Of a DNA stretch of 64,000 nt, positions 7,906 to 15,448 are shown one piece after another. A program made the position numbers and the translations under genes. The notes beneath the pieces are model-generated. The model saw only the letters and a program-made list of their open reading frames with translations. It had not been told where the DNA came from and did not search any database. The DNA comes from an uncultured Eggerthellaceae bacterium (lineage in GTDB: Bacteria; Actinomycetota; Coriobacteriia; Coriobacteriales; Eggerthellaceae). The stretch lies in assembly GCA_910580205.1 (NCBI GenBank), contig CAJTVP010000008.1, positions 7,282 through 71,281 on the forward strand, read 5' to 3'. Position 1 is the first letter of the stretch, and each line of letters begins with the position of its first letter.

Positions 7906-8730
7906 GTGCCGTATCCACTGCGAAAGAAGCAGTTTGCAACGGAAGCGGGGGATATTGCCTATTGGGTGAGCGCGGATGTTGATTCCGGGCGTCCCTGGCT
8001 CGTCTTCTTGCCGGGCCTCACGGCGGATCATCGGCTGTTCGGCAAGCAGGTGGAGCATTTCTCCGACAAGGCGAATCTGCTGCTCTGGGACCCTCCTTCC
8101 CATGGGCAGTCCCGGCCTTTTCGCTTGACGTGGACCATGGATGACCTTGCGAAGTGGCTGCATCAGATCCTGGAGGTGGAAGGCGCGACCGCACCGGTGT
8201 TGATCGGGCAATCCATGGGCGGCTACACCGCGCAGGTGTTCATGGATCTCTTCCCTGGAGAAGCTAAGGGCTTCGTCTCCATTGATTCCTGTTCTTTGCA
8301 GCGCCGCTATTATACGGCCTGGGAGCTTTTCCTTCTCAAGCACACCAAGCTCATGTACCTCTCATTCCCGTGGAAAACGCTCGTCCGCTTGGGGTCAAGC
8401 GGCAACACGACCACGGAATATGGCAGCCGTCTCATGGAAGCGATGATGCTCGATTATGGAAAGCGCGAGTACTGCGAACTGGCAGCCCACGGCTTTCGCG
8501 TGCTTGCCGATGCGGTTGGGAGCGGACGGCCATTCGACATCAGCTGTCCGGCGTTGCTGCTTTGCGGCACGGAAGACAGGGCGGGCTCAGCTAAGAGGTA
8601 CAACAAGGCATGGACGAAAGCATCTGGCATTCCGTTGGAATGGATCGAAGGGGCGGGGCATAATTCCAACACTGATCGCCCGGCCGTGGTGAACGCCGCT
8701 ATCGATCGCTTCGTTGCTTCGCTGCGCTAG
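7906..8730 (+). CDS. Alpha/beta hydrolase
   Basis: A 274-residue soluble hydrolase. The nucleophile elbow GQSMGG (about residues 102-107), an acid in LLCGTEDRAG (about 223-232) and the catalytic His in GAGHNSN (about 250) form the Ser-Asp-His triad; WLVFLPGLTADH near residue 31 supplies the oxyanion loop. Members act on esters or lactones; the substrate is not predictable. The GTG at 7906 follows GAAGGAGG, a strong ribosome-binding site. The gene appears to be monocistronic, convergent with the toxin-antitoxin pair. Confidence 0.9.
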   Translation: MPYPLRKKQFATEAGDIAYWVSADVDSGRPWLVFLPGLTADHRLFGKQVEHFSDKANLLLWDPPSHGQSRPFRLTWTMDDLAKWLHQILEVEGATAPVLIGQSMGGYTAQVFMDLFPGEAKGFVSIDSCSLQRRYYTAWELFLLKHTKLMYLSFPWKTLVRLGSSGNTTTEYGSRLMEAMMLDYGKREYCELAAHGFRVLADAVGSGRPFDISCPALLLCGTEDRAGSAKRYNKAWTKASGIPLEWIEGAGHNSNTDRPAVVNAAIDRFVASLR

Positions 8731-8760
8731 GCCCATGCCCATTTATCCAGTTGCGTGGGC
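8731..8760. terminator. Possible bidirectional terminator
   Basis: GCCCATGC (8731-8738) pairs with GCGTGGGC (8753-8760) with one G-T wobble, between the convergent hydrolase and toxin genes. Stem is short and the T tract minimal. Confidence 0.35.
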
Positions 8761-8773
8761 TTGATGCCGCCTA

Positions 8774-9064
8774 TCAGCGGAAGATCTCCTCGTGAGTGCC
8801 TGTGCGCTGGAAATAGGCGATGCCGTCCGACTCCATCCATACGAGGAGCCAGTCGCCCGCGTTGCAGACGTGGCATTCATTCGATCCGCTCCAGACTCCG
8901 CTGAGCGTATGCATGTTATGGCGGCGGATGAGCTCCTCCCGCGATTCCATCGTGTTTTGAAGGATGAGGGAGATGACGGTTCTCAGCGGTTGCGTATCCA
9001 CATGCTTTTTCTTCAGCTTTTTGACATCCCGCAGGAAAAGAGGAGCGAATTTCGAATTGAGCAT
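8774..9064 (-). CDS. Type II toxin, RelE/YafQ family mRNA interferase
   Basis: A 96-residue basic protein with a Lys-rich start (FLRDVKKLKKKHVD), central HTLSGVWSGSNECHV, and the C-terminal block DWLLVWMESDGIAYFQRTGTHEEIF. This is the usual YafQ arrangement, in which the late His-containing HEEIF segment and a Phe form the RNA-cleaving site. It would inhibit growth by cutting ribosome-bound mRNA until bound by the antitoxin encoded immediately upstream, 3 bases away. The neighbouring remnant at 7822-7866 shows that a second copy once existed here. Confidence 0.88.
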   Translation of the reverse strand: MLNSKFAPLFLRDVKKLKKKHVDTQPLRTVISLILQNTMESREELIRRHNMHTLSGVWSGSNECHVCNAGDWLLVWMESDGIAYFQRTGTHEEIFR

Positions 9065-9067
9065 GGC

Positions 9068-9337
9068 TTAGATTCCCAAAGCTTCGAACAGCTCTTGAGG
9101 CGTCTTGTATAGCGTCCCCGTTCCGTTCGCGATCATCTCTTGCGTCTCGCGGATGGCCTGCAGGCTCTCTTCATTGGGTTCTTCATCGGTGAACTCCAAA
9201 GGGATGCGCCGTGTCCGTGCGATCTGAGCCCAAAGGGCCCGCGTCATGGTGGCCAGGTCAAGGCCATAGAACTTCGCCACTTCTGCTGCTTCGTTCTTGA
9301 TAGCTTCGTCCACGCGGATCGCATAGGTGGTGCTCAT
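9068..9337 (-). CDS. Type II antitoxin, RelB/DinJ family
   Basis: An 89-residue protein. The first 45 residues (MSTTYAIRVDEAIKNEAAEV then GLDLATMTRALWAQIA) form the ribbon-helix-helix DNA-binding unit of RelB/DinJ antitoxins; the acidic C-terminal half would wrap the toxin. It is first in the operon and separated from the toxin gene by 3 bases, the normal order. The start at 9337 is chosen because it begins the ribbon strand; a longer frame to 9514 overlaps the MFS gene. The complex likely represses its own promoter. Confidence 0.88.
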   Translation of the reverse strand: MSTTYAIRVDEAIKNEAAEVAKFYGLDLATMTRALWAQIARTRRIPLEFTDEEPNEESLQAIRETQEMIANGTGTLYKTPQELFEALGI

Positions 9338-9365
9338 GATGACCTCGTTTCTTGTTCGCAAATGT

Positions 9366-9386
9366 AATGCAAAGTATAACACATGC
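9366..9386 (-). promoter_or_regulatory. Likely promoter of the RelB/YafQ-type operon
   Basis: On the minus strand GTGTTATACTTTGCAT contains a TTATACT -10-like element about 40 bases before the antitoxin start. It would be the site where the antitoxin-toxin complex autorepresses. No clear -35 was identified. Confidence 0.4.
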
Positions 9387-9512
9387 AAACACCCGGAAGA
9401 AGCATCCCGCTGATTCAGCGCGGTTGCAGTGGTATCATCTCCAACCCACCTATAAAGCGAACCTGAAATCAACCCATCCGCATCCATCCGACAGACCTCG
9501 AAGGAGCCATCC

Positions 9513-10808
9513 ATGTCCGATGACGCTCAACAGCAAGGACTCGCGCCCTCCGAGGGTCCGGTGAGCGCGGCGGGTCTGCCGCTTCAAAAGAACTGGCTTT
9601 CCATCATCGCGGTGATCTGGATCGGCCAGGCTGCCTCCATGATCACCAGCTACGCTGCGGGGTATGCGGTGGTCTGGTATGTGACCGAATCCACTGGCAG
9701 CGCGATCATGCTTTCGATCATGACCATCGCCGTGATGCTGCCCGTGGGGCTCATCTCGCCCTTCGGCGGCATCGTGGCTGACAAGCACAACCGCAAGCTC
9801 ATCATGATCGTGGCTGATGGCGCGGTCGGCCTCATCTCTTTGGGCGCAGCCTTTCTCATCCTCATGGGTGATGTTTCCATCCCTCTGCTGTTGGTGGTGT
9901 GCATCGCCCGTGCCATAGGCCAAGCGTTCCACAGTCCTGCGATGATGGCGACGATGCCCATGCTCGTGCCCGACAAGCACCTGCTCCGCATCAACACCCT
10001 TGATCAGCTCCTTGGCTCCGTTGCGAGCATCGGCGCGCCTGCGTTCGGCATCTTCCTCTACACCACGCTCGGATTCTCCTCTGTCATGTTCTTGGATTTC
10101 GCCGGGGCTTGCATCGCCATCTTGGGTTTGGCCTTGGCGAAAGTCCCTACGGTGATCGACCCGTCTGCTGAGAAACAGCACGTTTTGGCGAACTTGAAAG
10201 ATGGGTGGCGCGCAGTGGCGGCAACGCGTGGGCTCGTGCTCCTTCTGATCGTGGTGACCATTGGCATGATGATCTTCAGCCCGCTCTCGGCCGTGTTCCC
10301 GCTCATGACCTACGACTATTTCGGCGGAGATGGGTACATGGCCTCCATTACGGAAGCCGCGTTCGGCGTGGGGATGCTCATCGGGTCGGGCATTCTGATC
10401 GCATGGGGCGGTGGCAAGCGTCTGGCGCTTCTCATCGCCGTGGCTGCGGTGTTGACCGGTGCGGCTACGGCGGCTTGCGGGCTGTTGCCACCCGACGGGT
10501 TCCCTGGGTTCGTGGGGCTCGTCGCCGTGATGGCCGTGGCATGTTCGTGGTTCAACGGCCCCACCATGACGCTGACCCAGCGCCATGTGCCTGACGAGAA
10601 GATGGGCCGCGCCATGGGACTGCTGAACGCTGTGATGGGTCTGGCCTCGCCCATCGGCATCGCCATTGGCGGCGTTCTGGCGGAGGCTATCGACATCGCG
10701 CCGTTCTTCCTGGTGGACGGATTGGCCTGCTTGGCGCTGGGGCTCGTCGCCTATCTGCCGCGTTCTATCCGTGCTCTTGATGAAAATGGCCAAAGGGCGG
10801 ATTCCTGA
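9513..10808 (+). CDS. MFS exporter, macrolide-efflux/EntS-like
   Basis: A 431-residue protein with twelve hydrophobic segments. WIGQAASMITSYAAGYAVVW in the first helix and GGIVADKHNRKLIMIVADG between helices 2 and 3 are characteristic of the drug-exporter branch that includes MefA- and EntS-like proteins. It probably exports a drug or metabolite using the proton gradient. ATG 9513 follows GAAGGAGCC. It is divergent from the antitoxin operon and is followed 72 bases later by an unrelated unknown gene. Confidence 0.88.
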   Translation: MSDDAQQQGLAPSEGPVSAAGLPLQKNWLSIIAVIWIGQAASMITSYAAGYAVVWYVTESTGSAIMLSIMTIAVMLPVGLISPFGGIVADKHNRKLIMIVADGAVGLISLGAAFLILMGDVSIPLLLVVCIARAIGQAFHSPAMMATMPMLVPDKHLLRINTLDQLLGSVASIGAPAFGIFLYTTLGFSSVMFLDFAGACIAILGLALAKVPTVIDPSAEKQHVLANLKDGWRAVAATRGLVLLLIVVTIGMMIFSPLSAVFPLMTYDYFGGDGYMASITEAAFGVGMLIGSGILIAWGGGKRLALLIAVAAVLTGAATAACGLLPPDGFPGFVGLVAVMAVACSWFNGPTMTLTQRHVPDEKMGRAMGLLNAVMGLASPIGIAIGGVLAEAIDIAPFFLVDGLACLALGLVAYLPRSIRALDENGQRADS

Positions 10809-10880
10809 TCAGCCATAAAACATTTCTGTTCCATAGGTTCCCTTACCATGGCATAGACCAGCGGCAAAAGGGAGGCGCAT

Positions 10881-11912
10881 ATGATGGATATCATCGAACT
10901 CATACCGTCACGGGATCTGCGGCAGACGCTCAGGGAAGAGGGGCGCCAGTTCACGGACATGGAGACGGCAACGATCATACATAACCTGCATTTGCCGCTG
11001 AAGCAGCGTCGGGATCTGCTGGAGCAGCTGGCGGCCGAGACGGCTGACGAGCGGCTGCGCGCGCAGATCGCATACAGTCTGGATAAGGAACAGCGCGAGC
11101 GGGATTGGTTTCGCGAGGCGTCCGAGGGCTATGCGTTCGGCGTGCAGGTCCATGACGAAGCCCACCAGGGTGACGACTCCGTTGATGTGTTCTTCGCCGA
11201 ATATGAGACGGCGCACGAGTACGGGTGCGCGCAGGGTTTCCCGTTCAAGATGAGCAAATGGAAGCTCTTCCAGGAGTTGCCCAAAAAGAAGTATTGGGGA
11301 TCCGAGAGCGAGCGCGGTTCCATGACGTTCAATGCGCAGGGCGAGTTGGAGTCGTCGTGGCTTTGGGAAACAGGAGCGGATGAGAGCCTGAAGGGTGGGC
11401 AGTTCGCTCCGTGGCCTGTGGGCACCGAAGAGGAGAGCTGGCCGAACTTCCTGTTCTTCGAGGATCGCTGGGTGGACTTGCCCAATCTCTACGAGCTTGG
11501 TGATCTGGTTCGCGTGGTCGGCGGTCAGGCGAAATACATCCAGCCAGCCTATGATTGGGCGATCGTGGAGGCGGATCATGAGCCGTGGGAGCAGTTCCGA
11601 CACCGGGTGAACGGGTGGCTCGCTGAGGTGGAAGCTGGACGCGAAAGCGCGGACCGGGTGTTGGCGGATTTCACTGATATGGAGGTGACCGTGGAGTTTC
11701 CTTGCCAAGATGGAACGTTCACCCATCACCACATCAGCCCGCTTTTCTTGGAGCGCGTGGATAGCGAAGCGCCGGAGGGCAGCGTTGAGGCCAAGCTGCA
11801 GCAAATGGCTCAGTGGATGGTGCGTGGCGAATGCGGCATCGATTGGTTCTCGCAGGCGCTGAAGCGGCGCATCCATGCAGCCGAGCTGGAGGAGAACGCT
11901 GAGGGTAGATAG
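10881..11912 (+). CDS. Hypothetical soluble protein
   Basis: A 343-residue, acidic, Trp- and Glu-rich protein with no signal peptide or membrane helix, preceded by GGGAGGCGCAT (ATG 10881; ATG 10884 is equivalent). The first 80 residues are helical and charged; the middle carries alternating aromatic and acidic residues (SSWLWETGADE, FLFFEDRWVDLPNLYELGD) that suggest a beta-rich domain; the end is helical. I do not recognise the family. It is upstream of the alarmone synthetase gene but 132 bases away, so co-transcription is uncertain. Confidence 0.75.
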   Translation: MMDIIELIPSRDLRQTLREEGRQFTDMETATIIHNLHLPLKQRRDLLEQLAAETADERLRAQIAYSLDKEQRERDWFREASEGYAFGVQVHDEAHQGDDSVDVFFAEYETAHEYGCAQGFPFKMSKWKLFQELPKKKYWGSESERGSMTFNAQGELESSWLWETGADESLKGGQFAPWPVGTEEESWPNFLFFEDRWVDLPNLYELGDLVRVVGGQAKYIQPAYDWAIVEADHEPWEQFRHRVNGWLAEVEAGRESADRVLADFTDMEVTVEFPCQDGTFTHHHISPLFLERVDSEAPEGSVEAKLQQMAQWMVRGECGIDWFSQALKRRIHAAELEENAEGR

Positions 11913-12044
11913 AAGGACGCCCACAGCAACATCAGGAACCGGTTTGAATGGGAATCTGGTTTGAGCTCCCTTTCTGACCGGCGCAAGCCGGAGCCTCCAT
12001 CGGTTATCATGAAGGAAGCCCATGCTGTCTAAGAAAGGGTCTTC

Positions 12045-12689
12045 ATGGCTGGCATTGACGAATTCGAGGCGATGATCGAGCGCGATGAAGCAGCGTTCAG
12101 GCAGCTGATGACCTATTACGAATGCGCCATCATGGAGATCAAAACCAAGTTGCAGGTCTTCGATGCTGAGTTCCAGCTGCGCCATGATCGGAATCCCATC
12201 GAATCTATCTGCTGGCGGTTGAAATCTCCGGAGAGCATCGCGGAGAAATTGCAACGCAAGGACCTCCCGGTGTCGCTGGAGTCCATCGAGCGTAATCTTT
12301 TCGATATCGCGGGCGTGCGCGTGGTGTGCGCGCTTCCTGAAGATGCCTATTCGCTGGCTCGATCCCTGGTGGTGCAGGACGACGTGACGCTCATCGACCG
12401 ACGCGATTACATCGCCAGCCCAAAGCAGAGCGGTTACCGGAGCTTGCATATCATCGTGGAGATCCCCATCTTCCTTGAACGCGAGAAACGGCCGATGAAG
12501 GTGGAAGTGCAGCTGCGTTCCATCGCGCAGAACTTCTGGGCATCGCTCGATCATCAGCTTCAGTACAAGAAGGATCTGGATGCGGAGGAAGAGGCATCCA
12601 TCATCGCTGAGCTCAAGGAACTCTCTGATGCTGCCGCAGCTCTGGATGAGCGCATGCAGGCGATCCGCCACCGCATCTTCAGGGATTAG
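12045..12689 (+). CDS. Small alarmone synthetase (RelA/SpoT-domain, RelQ-like)
   Basis: A 214-residue single-domain (p)ppGpp synthetase without hydrolase or regulatory domains. RLKSPESIAEKLQRK (about 64-78), DIAGVRVVCALPED (about 88-101), SGYRSLHIIVEIP (about 128-140) and VEVQLRSIAQNFWASLDHQL (about 154-173) are the family motifs for GTP and ATP binding and catalysis. It would make alarmone under cell-wall or other stress. The last bases of the gene recur almost exactly at 14215-14237, beyond the next gene, marking a junction. Confidence 0.92.
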   Translation: MAGIDEFEAMIERDEAAFRQLMTYYECAIMEIKTKLQVFDAEFQLRHDRNPIESICWRLKSPESIAEKLQRKDLPVSLESIERNLFDIAGVRVVCALPEDAYSLARSLVVQDDVTLIDRRDYIASPKQSGYRSLHIIVEIPIFLEREKRPMKVEVQLRSIAQNFWASLDHQLQYKKDLDAEEEASIIAELKELSDAAAALDERMQAIRHRIFRD

Positions 12690-12694
12690 GGCCA
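12672..12694 (+). repeat. Direct repeat, left copy (end of relQ-like gene)
   Basis: These 23 bases include the last codons and stop of the alarmone synthetase gene. The copy at 14215-14237 matches at 21 of 23 positions. The pair brackets the HTH-HipA fusion gene. Confidence 0.6.
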
Positions 12695-12812
12695 ACCGCT
12701 GCGGCTTGAGATCCAGTCAACACGCTTTGCGTCTGTGTTCTCAGCTCCCGCTTTTGGTCCCGTAAAACCTATAAATTGCTATAGTATTTTCTGTATTGTT
12801 CTCATGAAAATA

Positions 12813-12834
12813 AACCTATAATTGAATGTAGGTT
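12813..12834 (+). promoter_or_regulatory. Promoter and putative operator of the HTH-HipA gene
   Basis: TATAAT at 12817-12822 is a consensus -10, with TTGTTC upstream at an imperfect 15-base spacing. The -10 sits inside an inverted repeat, AACCTATA (12813-12820) with TGTAGGTT (12827-12834), one mismatch. A second AACCTATAA-TTG copy lies at 12767-12778. Such an arrangement suits autorepression by the protein's own N-terminal helix-turn-helix. The local AT content is higher than in neighbouring DNA. Confidence 0.5.
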
Positions 12835-12855
12835 TTCAACGTAGAGGAAATTACC

Positions 12856-14205
12856 ATGGCATTCTCGCTCACAGTGAAGGAAGCGGCGCAGAAGCTAGGC
12901 GTGACCGTCGGACGCGTGCATCAGCTCATTGACTCTGGCGCGCTTTCGGCAGAGAAGCTGGGCAGGCAGTGGCTTGTAGATGAGGCGAGCGTCGAAGCTC
13001 GTATCGCGGAGCATCCGCGGCCAGGGCGTCCGTCTGAGAAGCGTGTTGTTGCGGGCGAAACGTACACCTTGATGAATCGTGCTCATGAGATCCTGCGCTT
13101 CTCCTATGACAGGCGTACGGGCAAGTTCATCGAAGTGCTGGACGTGTTGGATGCGTCGCGCGCGCCTTTGAGCCTCATTTCTCTGCGGGGCACCAAGGCA
13201 TCTCTTAGCGCTCTCAGTGATTGGTGGCGGCATCGTGCTATTCCGGTATCACGACAGGGCATGCATACGAAGCTGAAAGAGCTCGGATTCGCCGATTCCG
13301 GACAAATCCCCTTCGAGAGTTTGGGTCTGTCACTCTCTGATCAGTATTGGGTGCGGCCAGAGGGAATGGACATCCGGTGGCAGGACGTGAACTTCTTCGC
13401 CAACCCTTTTCCAGATATGGACCTGCAGACGAATGAGGCTGGCATCGATTGGCTTTCGGACGTGGGTCTGCTCACGCCGGATAACACTTCGGAAGGGGAG
13501 CTGCCGAAGCGCTGGGTGCGGCGAGATGGTGTGCCTTCTCTTTTGAAGGGGAGCGGCCCGTTGGGGCAGGAGCCTTACAATGAAGTAGTCGCTACGGCCC
13601 TTTATCGCCGGTTGTTGGATCCCGGCGACTACGTTCCTTACAAGCTGGAAAATGTGAGTGCGGGCGCTATCAGCTGCTGCGCGGATTTCCTCACCGATCA
13701 GGAGGAGTACATCCCCGCCTATTATGTGATGCACGCGAAACGCAAGCCCAATCATTTCAGCGAATATCAGCACTACGTGGATTGTTGCGCACGGTTGGGG
13801 GCGGATGGCGCGGCCGACGCGCTGGATAAGATGATCGTGTGCGATGATCTGCTGGCGAACCACGACCGGCATTGGCGCAATTTCGGCTTGATTCGTGATG
13901 TGGAGACGCTGTCGTGCCGCGTGGCGCCGTTGTTCGACAGCGGCAGCAGTCTTTGGTGCGACAAGGACGATGAAGCGCTGTTGCACGGAGACTATTCGTT
14001 CAATACCAAGCCGTTCCATGAACAGCCGAACCGTCAGTTGAGGTTGGTGGGCGACCTGAGCTGGTTCGACCCAGCGTCTCTGGACGGTTTCGCCGAGGAG
14101 GCCCGAACCATTCTTTCCGGCAATCCTGCTTTGAGCCGTCGTCTGGATGTCATTTGCGAAGGCATCCAGCATCGCATCGATCGCCTCATCCGCATGCTTC
14201 AGTAA
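12856..14205 (+). CDS. Excisionase-type HTH fused to a HipA-like kinase
   Basis: A 449-residue protein with two parts. Residues about 4-50 form a MerR/excisionase-type helix-turn-helix (LTVKEAAQKLGVTVGRVHQLID, then LGRQWLVDE). Residues about 200-449 resemble a HipA/PI3K-like Ser/Thr kinase: a nucleotide-loop-like LLKGSGPLGQEPYNE, the catalytic loop NHDRHWRNFG at 335-344 and the metal-binding DSGSS at 361-365. In classical hipBA the repressor and kinase are separate genes; here DNA binding and kinase are in one chain. It could be a one-gene toxin-antitoxin or a kinase-regulator. It follows AT-rich promoter DNA and is bracketed by near-identical repeats, suggesting acquisition. Confidence 0.8.
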   Translation: MAFSLTVKEAAQKLGVTVGRVHQLIDSGALSAEKLGRQWLVDEASVEARIAEHPRPGRPSEKRVVAGETYTLMNRAHEILRFSYDRRTGKFIEVLDVLDASRAPLSLISLRGTKASLSALSDWWRHRAIPVSRQGMHTKLKELGFADSGQIPFESLGLSLSDQYWVRPEGMDIRWQDVNFFANPFPDMDLQTNEAGIDWLSDVGLLTPDNTSEGELPKRWVRRDGVPSLLKGSGPLGQEPYNEVVATALYRRLLDPGDYVPYKLENVSAGAISCCADFLTDQEEYIPAYYVMHAKRKPNHFSEYQHYVDCCARLGADGAADALDKMIVCDDLLANHDRHWRNFGLIRDVETLSCRVAPLFDSGSSLWCDKDDEALLHGDYSFNTKPFHEQPNRQLRLVGDLSWFDPASLDGFAEEARTILSGNPALSRRLDVICEGIQHRIDRLIRMLQ

Positions 14206-14214
14206 AGGCCATAT

Positions 14215-14237
14215 CGCATCTTCAAGGATTAGGTCCA
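14215..14237 (+). repeat. Direct repeat, right copy of the relQ end
   Basis: Near-copy (21/23) of 12672-12694, placed 10 bases after the HTH-HipA stop codon. No transposase or integrase is visible between the copies, so the origin could be site-specific integration, replication slippage or recombination. Confidence 0.55.
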
Positions 14238-14297
14238 GTCTCGGACGCGCCGTTTGACGGGCCGCACTCGATCGGTCCAGAAGGAAAAGGAGAAATC

Positions 14298-15308
14298 ATG
14301 AACGAAGGATCCATTTCCAGCAAACTTCAAGACATCATGAAGGGGTTTCGGAAGGCTCATACTGACGAAGAGCGCACTTTCAAAGAGGAAGGTGGGTACA
14401 AGGACGGACAGAAATTCATTGGAAAGTATTTTGATGAAAAGGGCGAGACTCTCAAACAGCGCGCGGGAACGGGGAAAGAACAATTCAAAGGAGCGTCTCC
14501 TGACGCATCGTGGGAGATGGTGCAATCTTGGGTCAAAGAGCTTTGCTATCCCGATTATGTGGTGGATGAAAAGGAATATGCCAACATCCTCATCGTGTCG
14601 ACTGAGCCGGCCACATTCAGTCACGAATACTTCCAAGATGCCATGTACGAATGCGTCAATACGGTGACACCTGATGGCAAACCTGCTGTGTTCAAGGAAG
14701 AAACGACCGTTGAAATCAAGGAATGGCTTAACGGTTATAGGCCTCTTGATGAGGGTGTGCCGCGGGAACACGATGTGCCGCCGTTCTTGATCCATATGCG
14801 CGACAGCATAAAGGATGCAGGCGATTTACCGACGTTTCGGAATGATGCAAATAAGAGGTATGTGAAAGCGTACGCGCTGGTCGCAAGGTTGCTGTCGGAT
14901 CCTGACGAAGCAAAGTTGGAGGATGTAAAGAGAAATCCAGATGAGGCGCTTGAAGACTTTGACGATCTAAGAAACTGCGTACCGTATTTGAACAAGCTGG
15001 GCTATATGAATCTCAACAAGCGCGCAGGCTTTAAGGGGGCGGCGGATCCGCGAGAGCTCAAAGGGTATTTCTCAAATCCAGAGATAATGAAACTGACCAA
15101 GCAGGCTATCCGTGCGTTTGATCCGAAGTATATCGTCCTCTGTGGGAAGAAGGTGCAAGAGCGGTTCACTCAGCTAAAAGATGATGGCTGGTTTGGTGAC
15201 GCGCTTGGGAAGGCGAAGCTGATAGAAGTGCCACATGCGTGTTTGCGCCGCTACAAACAGACGATAAGTGAGATTACCAGGCAACTCAAAGAGTATAGCC
15301 AGAGTTGA
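14298..15308 (+). CDS. Hypothetical protein, possibly uracil-DNA-glycosylase-like fold
   Basis: A 336-residue soluble protein starting at ATG 14298 after AAGGAAAAGGAG. The middle has NILIVSTEPATFSHEYF and the end has YLNKLGYMNLNKRAG, FDPKYIVLCGKKVQERF and a late HACLRRY. The order (glycine-poor motif 1, an asparagine-lysine segment, a hydrophobic strand ending in CGK, then a His-containing loop) recalls the uracil-DNA glycosylase superfamily, but the catalytic motif 1 is not canonical. The gene is less GC-rich than its neighbours and lies just downstream of the relQ-end repeat, so it may belong to the same acquired segment. Function uncertain. Confidence 0.6.
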   Translation: MNEGSISSKLQDIMKGFRKAHTDEERTFKEEGGYKDGQKFIGKYFDEKGETLKQRAGTGKEQFKGASPDASWEMVQSWVKELCYPDYVVDEKEYANILIVSTEPATFSHEYFQDAMYECVNTVTPDGKPAVFKEETTVEIKEWLNGYRPLDEGVPREHDVPPFLIHMRDSIKDAGDLPTFRNDANKRYVKAYALVARLLSDPDEAKLEDVKRNPDEALEDFDDLRNCVPYLNKLGYMNLNKRAGFKGAADPRELKGYFSNPEIMKLTKQAIRAFDPKYIVLCGKKVQERFTQLKDDGWFGDALGKAKLIEVPHACLRRYKQTISEITRQLKEYSQS

Positions 15309-15331
15309 ACGTCTCATGCTAAGGAGCCCTC

Positions 15332-15448
15332 ATGTTCAGCTCTAAATCTAAATACGTGTTCGGGTTGAAGCGCCGATCGTCCATCCAGCCTCACGCGCCG
15401 TTTATACTTTCGACTAACAGCTTGAGGGGAGAAGGAGGTTTTCGATGA
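15332..15448 (+). CDS. Possible 38-codon leader ORF coupled to the WYL regulator
   Basis: ATG 15332 follows AAGGAG at 6 bases, and the frame runs 38 codons to a TGA that overlaps the ATG of the WYL regulator (ATGA at 15445-15448). The peptide is basic (FGLKRRSS) and not recognised. The clean ribosome-binding site and the coupling are the only support; the same DNA also holds a TTTATACTTT element that could be the promoter of the regulator. Confidence 0.3.
   Translation: MFSSKSKYVFGLKRRSSIQPHAPFILSTNSLRGEGGFR

Noticed and set aside
9450..10793. A 447-codon open frame antisense to the MFS exporter gene
   Set aside because: Its composition is extremely His/Arg/Asp/Gly rich, there is no ribosome-binding site, and the plus-strand frame encodes a clear membrane protein. 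High GC produces such antisense frames.
10908..12695. A 595-codon antisense open frame across the unknown gene and the alarmone synthetase gene
   Set aside because: It covers two plus-strand genes with good ribosome-binding sites and recognisable RelA/SpoT motifs; the antisense product has no domain.
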